A stretch of DNA of 21,745 nt from a virus. Where the stretch lies: IMG/VR virus record IMGVR_UViG_3300009124_000116, positions 1 through 21,745 of that record; one strand, given 5' to 3'. Below the pieces are notes generated by a model, which did no database searches, was not told the origin of the DNA, and was given only the letters and a program-made list of their open reading frames with translations. The stretch's first letter is position 1. Each line of letters opens with the position of its first letter. Of the stretch, positions 7,198-15,664 are shown piece after piece. The position numbers and the translations under genes are program-made.

Positions 7198-9618
7198 ATG
7201 CCTTCAGAGAATCAATCTATAACTGGAATGTCCCATGCGGATGTTTTCGAAGCGGCTCGAAAGGCTTATCACTCGGGAGACGAGAAGGCTGCGAAAGTTC
7301 TTCTCGACAACATCCCCTTGGAAACTCGTAAAGAAATGCACAAGGATTACCTGCTCGAGTGGAACTATCAGCAGCAAGCTAGGCAGCGGGTCGAGAGCAT
7401 GGGAATAGGGGAGCGTATTTTGGAAGGGGCCGGCCTTATGGCTGGCAAGGCCGCACTGGGCATATCCGACCTTATCTCTGGCGACAACGACACACTTCCT
7501 CCTCCAGAAGAAGAAGAAGGGAAGGAGACAGGGGAAGAAAAACCCGTTCCAAGTAACGTTCAGCCTTCTTTTATAGAAGAGCTTTTAGGTCTTCCTACAA
7601 CCATAGAAGAAAGAGCCTCGACAGGAAAATGGTTTCAAACCAGAAACGACGCTCTCTGGAACAACGCCCCCGTCAGCGCGGCCTTCGGAAACTTCCTTGG
7701 CGCGACTGTCGTAGCGGCCCCAGCAATAATAGCAGCCGAGTCAGCTCCTGTGATTGGAGGAGCTTCTATGGCCGCACGAGTGGCTCCCCTTGTCCGCAAC
7801 GCTCCAACCGTTGCGAGGGCGGCCACTGCCACGGCGGCTCGAGCTCCTGCGGCCGCGGCAGCCGGTTACGGAGAGGGTTACCTTTACCAGCCTTGGGAGG
7901 GCGAGACGCGGGAAAGCAACGCTCAGATGACAGCTGCTTTCGCGGTTGCAGGCGAGGCTATCGGTAACGCAATCTCCGCCTACCGCGCCGCTAGATCGGC
8001 CGGAATGTTAGACGCAAAGAAATACGACAACATCAGTGAGGCTCTGTCCGAACAGGGCATCGACATTAACAATCTTCGGCCAGAAACTCAGGATTTCCTC
8101 ACAAGCTTAAGGGGTGACTTCGACGTAGATAAAGCGATCGAAGGTGCGATGCAAACCGAGTTCGGTTTCAAGCTTACTGCAGGCGAGGCTTCAAGGGACT
8201 TTACGCAGCTGTCTACTGAAGAGACTGCAGCCCGAATGAGCCAAGAGGCGGGTGATCGTTTACGCCAGTTCAAGGTTGAGCAGAACAGGGACATCACTGC
8301 CTCGGCGGGCCGCCTGGCCGAAGAGGCGGGCGGGGACGTAGCTTTGAGCCGTGAGGGCGTGGGTGCTTCCATTAAGACTGCCATGAGTGAAGTCCAGCAG
8401 GGTCAGAAAGACGCCTACGATGCTCTTTACACCGGCCTGCGCGACATGGCTGAGCAGAGCGGCTTCGACATCGAACTGCCTACCGCAAACGTACAGCAGA
8501 CTTTCGATCAGATGGTTCGGGATCACGGCTCGGAGTACGAAGGCTTCCTTACCGACATCGGCCGACGCTTTCAGGACTACGGCATTTTTGAGGCCGATCG
8601 TTTTGCACCTTCGAGACTTCTTGAAGCTACGGGTGTTGAGCGCAAACCTCTAACGCTCACAAATAAAGAAGACTTAGTTAAGTACCTAAACAGCCTCTAC
8701 ACCGAGGATCCTGTTCGCCAGCGGGTTATTGGGCAGCTGAAGGCGGCTCTAGACGACACCGCCGACATGGCCGTTGCGGACTACGAAGGCTTGAGCGATG
8801 AGGCTTTGAGGCTTGCAGGCGTCGACCCAGCAGCGGGTCGAGCTTTCTTGCAGCAGGCGGCCGAGGCTCGATCGGCTTTCCGAGAATATAAAGGCATGTG
8901 GGAAGGCCGGAACGTCATACAGGACATTGTAGACTTCAAGCCTGGAACGGAAACACCCCGTCTAGATCCTTCGGCGGTGTCTGGTGCTGTTATGCGCTCG
9001 CCTGAAAACGTGAACCGCGTAGTGAGCACACTGGCAGCTAACGGGCAGCAGCAGGCCGTTGACGATTTACGAACATTTGTCATGAAGGACATGTTTGAGC
9101 AGGCCGTTAACGTAAACAACGTCGACGTGGCTGGAGAGGGTGTTTTCAGCGGATCAAAACTCTCTTCTTACATCAAGAAGAACAGCGACGCGCTGCAAGC
9201 ACTTCTTACACCCGAGCAGTTTTCAAGGCTCAAAGGATTTGAGGAGCAGGTGGGCAAGGCCACTAAGAGACCTGCAGGAACCGTTAACACCAGCAACACA
9301 GCGTACAAGGTCATAGACTTTCTCTTCAAGCAGTTCGGACTTGGGAAAATCCCCGGACTTTCGCTTATTCCTGAAAGAACCGCTCGGGGTACGGTATCCA
9401 GAGCCACAGTCGACACGGCTGCCGAGGCTCTTAAAACCGACAACGTATTCCACCCGCGTCTTAACGCTCTGATCCGTCAAACATTGTCTACTTTTGAGAA
9501 CGCTCCTGAAGGTCAGGAGTTATTGTACATGGAGACCGGACCTTCGGGTGAGCAGTATCCGGTTTACGGAGACCCAGGTTCTCGGGGTCAGCTTTACTCA
9601 GCGGAGCCTAGTCAGTGA
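7198..9618 (+). CDS. Large internal or ejected virion protein, 806 residues
   Basis: The largest protein in the window. Residues 1-75 are helical. An acidic, Pro-rich linker (PPPEEEEGKETGEEKP, 101-116) follows, then a hydrophobic Ala-rich stretch at about 157-225 (TVVAAPAIIAAESAPVIGG) that could insert into a membrane. Residues 280-700 are long amphipathic helices with many Gln, Glu and Ala, the composition of podovirus internal core or ejection proteins that build a channel across the envelope. I see no lysozyme or transglycosylase motif. The next gene begins with a GTG that overlaps its TGA. A tape-measure protein of a siphovirus is an alternative, but the neighbours are not those of a siphovirus tail module. 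Confidence 0.68.
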   Translation: MPSENQSITGMSHADVFEAARKAYHSGDEKAAKVLLDNIPLETRKEMHKDYLLEWNYQQQARQRVESMGIGERILEGAGLMAGKAALGISDLISGDNDTLPPPEEEEGKETGEEKPVPSNVQPSFIEELLGLPTTIEERASTGKWFQTRNDALWNNAPVSAAFGNFLGATVVAAPAIIAAESAPVIGGASMAARVAPLVRNAPTVARAATATAARAPAAAAAGYGEGYLYQPWEGETRESNAQMTAAFAVAGEAIGNAISAYRAARSAGMLDAKKYDNISEALSEQGIDINNLRPETQDFLTSLRGDFDVDKAIEGAMQTEFGFKLTAGEASRDFTQLSTEETAARMSQEAGDRLRQFKVEQNRDITASAGRLAEEAGGDVALSREGVGASIKTAMSEVQQGQKDAYDALYTGLRDMAEQSGFDIELPTANVQQTFDQMVRDHGSEYEGFLTDIGRRFQDYGIFEADRFAPSRLLEATGVERKPLTLTNKEDLVKYLNSLYTEDPVRQRVIGQLKAALDDTADMAVADYEGLSDEALRLAGVDPAAGRAFLQQAAEARSAFREYKGMWEGRNVIQDIVDFKPGTETPRLDPSAVSGAVMRSPENVNRVVSTLAANGQQQAVDDLRTFVMKDMFEQAVNVNNVDVAGEGVFSGSKLSSYIKKNSDALQALLTPEQFSRLKGFEEQVGKATKRPAGTVNTSNTAYKVIDFLFKQFGLGKIPGLSLIPERTARGTVSRATVDTAAEALKTDNVFHPRLNALIRQTLSTFENAPEGQELLYMETGPSGEQYPVYGDPGSRGQLYSAEPSQ

Positions 9619-10115
9619 GCTTTTTTAACGACATTGGATCTTTCCTATCCAACCCGGTGGGCGGCCTTGTAGATCTTTTCCGCGACGACACTAGGCGCTT
9701 GCAAGAAGACACGGCCGCCAAAAAAGCGGAAAGCGAGCCTACACCCGCACAGGTGGCCTACCCGTCCTCCGGGGGCGGCTTCAGCATGGCCCCTGCGAGT
9801 GTTTACGAAAACATGGACAGAGGCATGGCCTCCGACAGCTCTTACTCCTTACAAAACGCACTAGGCTCGGCGGGGCTGTATAACCCCGCGGCCTCCATGC
9901 TTAAAAGCGATTTCAGCTTCAACCCTGTACAAGTTCCCGGCATGTCAGCCACAGCTGGCGGGAGCCCTAGCGGACCTCGTCAGCCGACCGAGATGGAACG
10001 ACAGATCATGGAGCTGCAAGGCCAAATAAACGCCGATCAAGGTTTGTTGCAAGAGCAAGTCGACCAGCCGGGCAGGCTTCTCCAGCTGCCTGCTTCTATT
10101 GGGATGAAAGGTTAA
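9615..10115 (+). CDS. Small virion-associated protein, 166 residues
   Basis: GTG start overlapping the TGA of the preceding gene (GTGA). A short N-terminal amphipathic helix (FNDIGSFLSNPVGGLVDLF) is followed by a charged region, a Gly/Ser/Met-rich central part (about 45-120) and a C-terminal coiled-coil-like helix (MERQIMELQGQINADQGLL). There is no membrane span or catalytic motif. The composition resembles the larger ejected proteins around it, so it may be a minor internal protein or chaperone of that complex. I do not recognise the family. Confidence 0.62.
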   Translation: MSFFNDIGSFLSNPVGGLVDLFRDDTRRLQEDTAAKKAESEPTPAQVAYPSSGGGFSMAPASVYENMDRGMASDSSYSLQNALGSAGLYNPAASMLKSDFSFNPVQVPGMSATAGGSPSGPRQPTEMERQIMELQGQINADQGLLQEQVDQPGRLLQLPASIGMKG

Positions 10116-10118
10116 ACG

Positions 10119-10271
10119 ATGCCGGGTAAAGGTTTATACGCAAACATCCACGCTAAGCGTAAGCGCATTGCCGCTGGGAGCAAAGAGCGTATGAGGAAGC
10201 CGGGATCTAAAGGGGCTCCTAAAGCTTCGGCTTTTAAAAAGGCCGCCAAAACAGCTAAGCGGAAAAAGTAG
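10119..10271 (+). CDS. Conserved small Lys/Arg-rich phage protein, 50 residues
   Basis: A very basic protein that starts at ATG 10119, begins MPGKGLYANIHAKRKRIAAG, and ends in a Lys/Ala tail (AAKTAKRKK). Nearly the same sequence (GLYANIHAKRKRIAAGS...MRKPG) recurs in many unrelated marine podoviruses, cyanophages and other tailed phages, in my recollection, and its function is not established. The charge suggests binding to DNA or RNA, perhaps condensing DNA in the head, and it is encoded among virion genes. It starts 3 bases after the stop of the previous gene. The tail portion resembles histone H1-like C-termini, and this may reflect composition only. Confidence 0.82.
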   Translation: MPGKGLYANIHAKRKRIAAGSKERMRKPGSKGAPKASAFKKAAKTAKRKK

Positions 10272-10278
10272 ATCCTTT

Positions 10279-11919
10279 GTGCCTGTCCTAGACTTTATCT
10301 CCGGCCTCTTTGAAGAAGACGAGCCTGCTAAGCAGAATCAGCCTGATCCCAGCTTCATGGATTACGTTCGAAGCGTGGGGGACAGCCTGAACCCCGAGGT
10401 CGTCTACGACACGGTGACAGATGCTGCGGTCAGAGGGGCTACGGGGGCATATAACTATGTCCGAACAACGACCCCGCGCCAGTTTGCAGAGGATGTTTAC
10501 GACGTAGGATCCGCTATCGTCAGAGGCGTTGCGGACAACCCCGTTGAGACTGTGGTCGACGCAATCCCCCTTGTTGGAGACATCAAGGCTTATGCCGAGG
10601 ACATAGATCAGGCCGCCGAGCTTAGATCTCTAGGTGACATCAATGCGGCTCAAGCCGTTGCTGGTCCTTCTTTAGCTTTGGCTGCAGCTGGGATCATTCC
10701 GGGCGTTGGAGAAGCTCGCAAAGGCGGTAAGCTTGCTAGTGCTGCAGAGAACATGCACCTCTCTCCCGCATTAAGCCAGAACTTCAAAACATACACCACC
10801 AACCCAGAAGACCTTACAAGATCTCAAAAAAGAAACGTCGAAAGTTATCTTACGAGAGCTGAGAATGAAGACAGCGCTTGGGGCGCTCGTGAGCGTATGA
10901 GGTTGACCGGCGAAACAAACATTTCACTCGACCGGCCTGTCCGAGAGACTGTATCCCCCGAAGCCTTACAAGGAGAAACTCTGATCCCTATTATGGGCGA
11001 CAGATCCATTGGAGGGGGAGAGCTCCGCTCTGTTCAGGGCGTCCCGTTAGACGCTCCCGTTCGATTAGAGGGCGGACCCATGTATCCGTTTTTGGGAGAG
11101 ACCGGGTGGGCTTCTATGGAAATTGCCGCGAGAGGCAAGCAGCGCCACATAGACAAAGCCGCCGAAGCCACAGGTCAGGCTCCCATAGCCATGTACACTT
11201 CCATGGGTGACCTCGCCATGGACTTCAACACCATGCATGCAGAGGCTGCTTTAAGGCAGCTACCGGCGTTAAATGTAAGACCAGAAGCGATAGAAGCTTT
11301 TAATGCCGCTATACGGGAAGGACACGGCGGAAAATCAGGTTTTCGAGGTATACCAGAGTTCCCCGGTATTCTCGACGAAGACGCTCTAGCCATGGTTCGC
11401 AATGAAGTGCCAACTACAAGTGCTCCAAACTCATACCTTCGTCAGTCCTTGGGAGCAGCATTTCGTAGAGCGGAGTTTCAAGATCAAGGGTTGCCGGTTC
11501 ATCAGGACATAGTCAGGGCGATAACCGAGCCTGATCTTGTCAACGACCCTGTGGGCTACAGCGGATACTCTTTTTTCAGAGGTGCTCCGGGCTTCGACGT
11601 GGATGTTGGAGACCACACTACTTACTCGCACAGGATACCTAAACAGGGGGCAGGAGGATCTACGGGTTCTAATTACGAGATAAACGTAGGCGGCCTAGAT
11701 TACACTGTGCCTCCAGATATCATGTTCCCGAAACAGTGGGCGGAAATAAGCAAGCAGACGGACAAGCACGGGAAACCGCTCACTGAACAAATGAAGGTCG
11801 GAACTTTGCAGAAAAGCCATGGTTTTGAGGTGGCTGACCAGCAGTGGGTTGACATAAACATGAGATTTCAAGAAGAGCGGCGAGCTGCGATGGAAGCGAA
11901 AGGTCTTCTGGAAGAGTGA
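10279..11919 (+). CDS. Putative ejected, polyvalent-like virion protein, 546 residues
   Basis: The start is GTG at 10279, since no ATG is available between it and the previous gene. Residues 1-110 are acidic and helical, followed by a hydrophobic segment (AGPSLALAAAGIIPGVGEA, about 127-145). From about residue 225 there is a globular region with PLDAPVRLEGGPMYPFLG and GWASMEIAARGKQRHIDKAA, a 'GGPxYP...WAS' pattern I associate with domains of large phage polyvalent proteins injected with DNA. Residues 430-530 are beta-rich with a HGF-VADQQW ending. No catalytic site can be assigned. It is the last late gene and converges on the replication operon with 2 bp between stops. Confidence 0.65.
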   Translation: MPVLDFISGLFEEDEPAKQNQPDPSFMDYVRSVGDSLNPEVVYDTVTDAAVRGATGAYNYVRTTTPRQFAEDVYDVGSAIVRGVADNPVETVVDAIPLVGDIKAYAEDIDQAAELRSLGDINAAQAVAGPSLALAAAGIIPGVGEARKGGKLASAAENMHLSPALSQNFKTYTTNPEDLTRSQKRNVESYLTRAENEDSAWGARERMRLTGETNISLDRPVRETVSPEALQGETLIPIMGDRSIGGGELRSVQGVPLDAPVRLEGGPMYPFLGETGWASMEIAARGKQRHIDKAAEATGQAPIAMYTSMGDLAMDFNTMHAEAALRQLPALNVRPEAIEAFNAAIREGHGGKSGFRGIPEFPGILDEDALAMVRNEVPTTSAPNSYLRQSLGAAFRRAEFQDQGLPVHQDIVRAITEPDLVNDPVGYSGYSFFRGAPGFDVDVGDHTTYSHRIPKQGAGGSTGSNYEINVGGLDYTVPPDIMFPKQWAEISKQTDKHGKPLTEQMKVGTLQKSHGFEVADQQWVDINMRFQEERRAAMEAKGLLEE

Positions 11920-11921
11920 TA

Positions 11922-12137
11922 TCATTCCTTCTCCGCCTGCTGGATCAAGCGGTCCAGATACCAGCGCGCCTTCTTGAGATCCTCTGTGGGCGCGCTTTTA
12001 TATCTCCACCTGTGTAGATACTTCTTAATGTTGCCTTCGAGGTAATAGGTAAAACCCTCGCCGAGAGTGTCTTCTAGGTAGTCTATACACTCTATCGACC
12101 CCACATTGTAGTGTGGCGGCTCGTTTACGATATCCAT
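11922..12137 (-). CDS. DUF3310 family protein
   Basis: A 71-residue protein with the DUF3310 signature: PPHYNVGSIECIDYLED at residues 7-23, then GNIKKYLHRWRYK and EDLKKARWYLDRLI. In other phages this domain stands alone or is fused to nucleotide-metabolism or nuclease domains, and its biochemical role is unknown. AAGGAG lies just upstream of its ATG at 12137. It is the last gene of the leftward replication operon, 12 bases after the helicase stop, and its stop nearly touches the stop of the late operon. Confidence 0.88.
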   Translation of the reverse strand: MDIVNEPPHYNVGSIECIDYLEDTLGEGFTYYLEGNIKKYLHRWRYKSAPTEDLKKARWYLDRLIQQAEKE

Positions 12138-12149
12138 CTCGCTGTCTCC

Positions 12150-13487
12150 TTACTTTTTAACGAACTCAAGGAGAGCGTCTTGGCTTTCCTTCTTCCCCTG
12201 CAGAACTTCGAGCACCAGAGCGTCCATGCTGTTCTTGGCTGTGACGTGAACCACGCGGACAGGCTTGTCCTGACCCTGCCTGTAAAGCCTCGCGTTGAAC
12301 TGCTGATACAGCTCGAGGGACCAGCTGAGACCGAACCACACAATAAGAGCTCCGCCCCTTTGAAGGTTGAGGCCGTGACCGGCACTGGCCGGGTGAGCCA
12401 GTAGGACTTCAATCTTCCCGGCGTTCCAGTCGTCGATCGTTTTTGGGTTTTTATCCAGAACCACGGCGTTGGGCAGCGCCTTCTGTATGCGTTCGAGATC
12501 TGATCGGAAGTTATACGCTACAAGGACAGGTTCGCCTGCCGTGTCGATGATCTCCCGCAGAGCATCTAATTTGGCGTCGTGAACCACGCGGTAGCTGTCG
12601 TCTTCGTCGTACACTGCGCCATTGCATATCTGCAGAAGCTTGTTCACCTTGGCCGCTGCGTTGGCCGCAGTCACTAATCCGTCGTCCCATTCGATTATGA
12701 AGTGATGTTTCATCTCCTCATAAGCTCGAAGCGCACCGGCTGGCATGCTTACTTCGATCACGCTGTCTACTCGTTCCGGCAGGTCGATGTAGTCCTCCGC
12801 TGACATCCGCAGAACCACGTCCGCCACTGCCTTGTACAGTGCCTCAACCCGGTGAGGCTTGACCTCATACTGCCTCCACTGAGGGTTTCCAACTTGGTGG
12901 CAGTAGCTTTCGAGGAACTTCGATCGCGTGTTGCCTAGCCGTTTACCTTTGTCGAGCAGGTATATCTGCGGCCACAACTCCAGCAGGTTGTTGGGGGCCG
13001 GTGTTCCCGTGAGCTGAACCATGCGGTCAACGTGGCCGAGGATCCGACGCATGGACTTCCAGCGTTTTGCCCCGTGGTTCTTGAACGAGCTGCTCTCGTC
13101 TATCACTACGCAGTCATAAGGCCAGCTTTGGCCGAGCTCGTCGCAGATCCACTGCACGTTCTCACGGTTGATGATGTGGATCTGGGTGTTCTCGCTGAGA
13201 GCTGCAGCTCGTTTGGAAGCTGGCAGCCCTGAAAGGACAGTGAAGCTGAGATCTTTGAGGTGGTCCCACAGACTAATCTCTGTCGGCCATGTGTGCTGAG
13301 CCACGCGGAGAGGTGCTATGACAAGGGCTTTGCGTATGTCGCCTGCGGACAGAAGATCCTGTAAGGCTGTGAGGGTTGAGACTGTCTTGCCCAGTCCCAT
13401 GTCGATCCACAGGGCAGCTGAAGGGTTGTCCTTGATGAACTCAACTGCTCTGCGCTGGTACTCGTGCAGGTTGTCCCTAGTTAGCAC
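12150..13487 (-). CDS. SNF2/DEAD-type superfamily 2 helicase
   Basis: A 445-residue two-domain SF2 helicase or translocase, acting on DNA with ATP. Motif I is DMGLGKT (29-35), motif II is DESSSFKN (130-137; DESS in place of DEAH), motif III is LTGTPAPN (159-166), and the second RecA domain carries SAGHGLNLQRGG and motif VI QQFNARLYRQGQ with its arginine finger. This is the compact SNF2-like helicase usual in phages with DUF2800/DUF2815/PolA/VRR-NUC modules, and it probably aids replication restart or recombination. The start is GTG at 13487 with AAGGAG a few bases upstream; it overlaps the nuclease stop. No accessory DNA-binding domain is present. Confidence 0.93.
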   Translation of the reverse strand: MLTRDNLHEYQRRAVEFIKDNPSAALWIDMGLGKTVSTLTALQDLLSAGDIRKALVIAPLRVAQHTWPTEISLWDHLKDLSFTVLSGLPASKRAAALSENTQIHIINRENVQWICDELGQSWPYDCVVIDESSSFKNHGAKRWKSMRRILGHVDRMVQLTGTPAPNNLLELWPQIYLLDKGKRLGNTRSKFLESYCHQVGNPQWRQYEVKPHRVEALYKAVADVVLRMSAEDYIDLPERVDSVIEVSMPAGALRAYEEMKHHFIIEWDDGLVTAANAAAKVNKLLQICNGAVYDEDDSYRVVHDAKLDALREIIDTAGEPVLVAYNFRSDLERIQKALPNAVVLDKNPKTIDDWNAGKIEVLLAHPASAGHGLNLQRGGALIVWFGLSWSLELYQQFNARLYRQGQDKPVRVVHVTAKNSMDALVLEVLQGKKESQDALLEFVKK

Positions 13488-13729
13488 AGCAGCTCCTTCC
13501 CTCTATCAATGTCGTCAATGACGTGAACTTCGAAGCCAGCGTCTTTAAGCTTTTTGTGTATGTGGTTTTGCAGCTTTGTGGGGTGCTTTCCGGGTGCTTT
13601 AAACTCGACCAGCATGATCTCCCCTTGGCGGAAGTAGATGCGATCGGGTACGCCCTTCTGGCTTGGGCTGACCCACTTGAAAGACACCCAGCCTTTAGAC
13701 TTGGCAAAGTCGGTGACCTTTTTCTCAAT
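13481..13729 (-). CDS. VRR-NUC domain nuclease, non-canonical start
   Basis: A small PD-(D/E)xK nuclease. The core motifs are GVPDRIYF (metal-binding Asp), then MLVEFKAPG (E-x-K, catalytic) and LQNHIHKKLKDAGFEVHVID, as in stand-alone phage VRR-NUC proteins of about 85-100 residues that cut branched DNA. No ATG, GTG or TTG precedes the domain. The coordinates use ATT at 13727-13729, which has GAGAGG 5 bases upstream and gives 82 residues. A GTA at 13742-13744 overlaps the polymerase TAA and would give 87 residues beginning REATIEKK, which looks like the natural N-terminus of the family. The gene lies between polymerase and helicase and probably depends on translational coupling. Confidence 0.85.
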   Translation of the reverse strand: MEKKVTDFAKSKGWVSFKWVSPSQKGVPDRIYFRQGEIMLVEFKAPGKHPTKLQNHIHKKLKDAGFEVHVIDDIDRGKELLC

Positions 13730-13740
13730 GGTCGCCTCTC

Positions 13741-15633
13741 TTACTTTCGGTATCTTTCGGCCTCGTACGCCTCGGCCTCGATCGGGAGCCCCTTGGCCCA
13801 CACTGGTCTCTCGCACAGCAGTTTCTCGAACTCTTCGAGACTGCCTCTTATCGTCGGTACGTCGCACACCACCTCGTCGTGAACTGTGAGAACTACTCGG
13901 TAGCCGTTCTCTTCCAAACGCACAACCGCTTCGGCTAAGAGATCCCGAGCTATGGCCTGCGTGATCGACTGCACGATCGAGCCGCCGTAAAGATTCACAT
14001 CTCCCCACCGGTGGGTGTGGTTGTTCATTCCTTGGCAAGTCAGCGACTGTCTTCCAAAGTCGTCATTGCTTATCTGGGCTTGGGGGAACGAAATCAGTCG
14101 TCCGCTGGGGAGCTCGAAGACAAGGTCTTCCCCCTCGATGCGGAAAGATCCGCAGCGAACGTCCTGCTTTGTCTTGTAGTGAACCGCTCTGACAGCGGCC
14201 TTCTGACAGTTCCACCAGAGAGACACTACGTTGGCGTTAGCTTCTCGCCAGTCGTCTCGGATCTGCAGTGCCTCCTCCTCGCTCACCTCACTTCCGTATG
14301 CCTGTGCCATCTTTTGGAAAGCTTTAACACCGCCCTGATAGCCAAGAGCTAGTGTTGCCACCTTGCCCAAGAAGCGCTGCTCTGAGTTCACGCGATCGTA
14401 ATTGACCCCGTACATGCGACTGGCTGTCGACTTGTATATGTCGAGACCCTGCACAAAGGCGTCGAGCGCTGCCTGTTCTCCAGCCATCCATGCTAGAACC
14501 CTAGCCTCGATCGAGGCAAAGTCCCCGGCGATCAGCCGGTGGCCTGAGCTGGGAATGAGCATGCCGCGCAGACAGCTCGACAAAGCCTCCATGGGTTCGT
14601 GGCCCAGAGCTTTCGGATCTTGCAGAGGCATAGCCCTTATGACCGGCAGCGGGTCTACGGTTGGCCGTGGGAGGTTTTGAGGTTGGAAGTGTTTACCTGC
14701 CCACCTTCCAGTGGCAGCCCCGTGGTAAATAAGAACTCCATGAGCTCTCTCGTCGCTGCCGAGGCAGGACAACATGGCCTTATACTTCTTAGTGCTGGAC
14801 TTCGAAAGAGCCTGACGGATCTCGAGAAACTCTTTGACGATTGAAGGGCAGCTGCTGTCCGACAAAGCCTTCTCGACAGCCGCCTTGTCGTAGCTGTCCA
14901 TCTGATATCCCCGAGCTTCTATCCACTTCAGGCTCTTGGCCCGACTAGCGGTACTGGCCAGGTCGCCCTTAGTTATCTGCTTCACTCTCTCGTTGCTCTC
15001 GCGCTCTACCTGCTCGATGATTGCCAGAGCATGGTGGATGCTGGCTTTGTCCAGACGGACGCCGCGCCAGTTAATCCTCTGGTCGATCTCAAACATCTTC
15101 TGCTCAAAATCGTTCAAGGGGCGCAGTCTCTGGCGGATAGTCCGCTCGGTTCTAACGTCCTGCAGGCAGTAGTCGTAAAGCTCCTGTAGAAGCTCAGGGT
15201 CTCTGTTCCGCTTGCTGCGGTAAGGCTTGCAGAGCCTTTGAATAAGGAGCTTGCCCCGCTTGCTCTTTGCCTGATCCTCACTCAAACCCAGTGCGGCCCC
15301 GCAAGATCCCAATGCTCGAGGGTATGCTTGGGCGCAGGCGAGGGCTGCGGTGTCGTTCCACTGGCTGAGCCTGGTTGCTGGCCATTTCAGGCAGCGGATC
15401 CAGACGGCCATTTCAAAGAATGAGTTCCACGCCCAGATCTCCGCTCCGTCAGCAATCAGATCGAACAAGCGTTTCGGCGCAGGCATATCCGGGGTCCACA
15501 GCTCAGGGTCTTCGTCGTCGACAGCCCAAGCTAGACACAGTGCCTCTGTAGTCGGATGCTCTGCGTAAGCGAAAGCACCTGCCGATCGGATGTCACACTC
15601 GCTGTAAGTTTCGAAGTCGATAGAAATCCGCAT
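13741..15633 (-). CDS. Family A DNA polymerase with 3'-5' exonuclease
   Basis: A 630-residue replicative polymerase. The proofreading domain has Exo I DFETYS (6-11), Exo II WNSFFE (69-74) and Exo III YCLQDV (155-160). The polymerase domain has the template-binding stretch TGRWAGKHFQPQNLPR (308-323), motif A DFASIEAR (371-378), motif B RFLGKVATLALGYQGG (420-435) and motif C VHDEV (584-588), so all catalytic carboxylates (Asp371, Asp586) are present. There is no 5'-3' exonuclease domain. Counting from Lys424, the position equivalent to E. coli Pol I Phe762 is Leu428. The start ATG at 15633 directly follows an intrinsic terminator and has no adjacent SD, which suggests low or controlled expression. 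It lies downstream of SSB and upstream of VRR-NUC. Confidence 0.96.
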   Translation of the reverse strand: MRISIDFETYSECDIRSAGAFAYAEHPTTEALCLAWAVDDEDPELWTPDMPAPKRLFDLIADGAEIWAWNSFFEMAVWIRCLKWPATRLSQWNDTAALACAQAYPRALGSCGAALGLSEDQAKSKRGKLLIQRLCKPYRSKRNRDPELLQELYDYCLQDVRTERTIRQRLRPLNDFEQKMFEIDQRINWRGVRLDKASIHHALAIIEQVERESNERVKQITKGDLASTASRAKSLKWIEARGYQMDSYDKAAVEKALSDSSCPSIVKEFLEIRQALSKSSTKKYKAMLSCLGSDERAHGVLIYHGAATGRWAGKHFQPQNLPRPTVDPLPVIRAMPLQDPKALGHEPMEALSSCLRGMLIPSSGHRLIAGDFASIEARVLAWMAGEQAALDAFVQGLDIYKSTASRMYGVNYDRVNSEQRFLGKVATLALGYQGGVKAFQKMAQAYGSEVSEEEALQIRDDWREANANVVSLWWNCQKAAVRAVHYKTKQDVRCGSFRIEGEDLVFELPSGRLISFPQAQISNDDFGRQSLTCQGMNNHTHRWGDVNLYGGSIVQSITQAIARDLLAEAVVRLEENGYRVVLTVHDEVVCDVPTIRGSLEEFEKLLCERPVWAKGLPIEAEAYEAERYRK

Positions 15634-15635
15634 AC

Positions 15636-15664
15636 AAAAAAAGTGGGGGCGCTATGACCCCCAC
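15636..15664 (-). terminator. Intrinsic terminator between SSB and DNA polymerase genes
   Basis: Read on the minus strand: GTGGGGG (15664-15658), loop TCATAGCG, CCCCCAC (15649-15643), then seven T (15642-15636). The 7-bp stem is perfect and almost all G-C, followed directly by the U-tract, so this is a textbook Rho-independent terminator. It begins 7 bases after the SSB stop and ends 2 bases before the polymerase ATG. A further GGGGG just upstream allows an alternative pairing register. Downstream genes have no obvious separate promoter, so they probably depend on read-through or antitermination. Confidence 0.88.

Noticed and set aside
11930-11970. Hairpin CTGGA/TCCAG near the convergent junction as a terminator
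   Set aside because: The stem has only 5 bp and there is no T-run on either strand.
13745-14038. Extension of the VRR-NUC frame upstream to 14038
   Set aside because: The extension lies inside the polymerase catalytic domain in another frame and is Arg/Ser-rich with no homology pattern; the nuclease domain begins near 13744.
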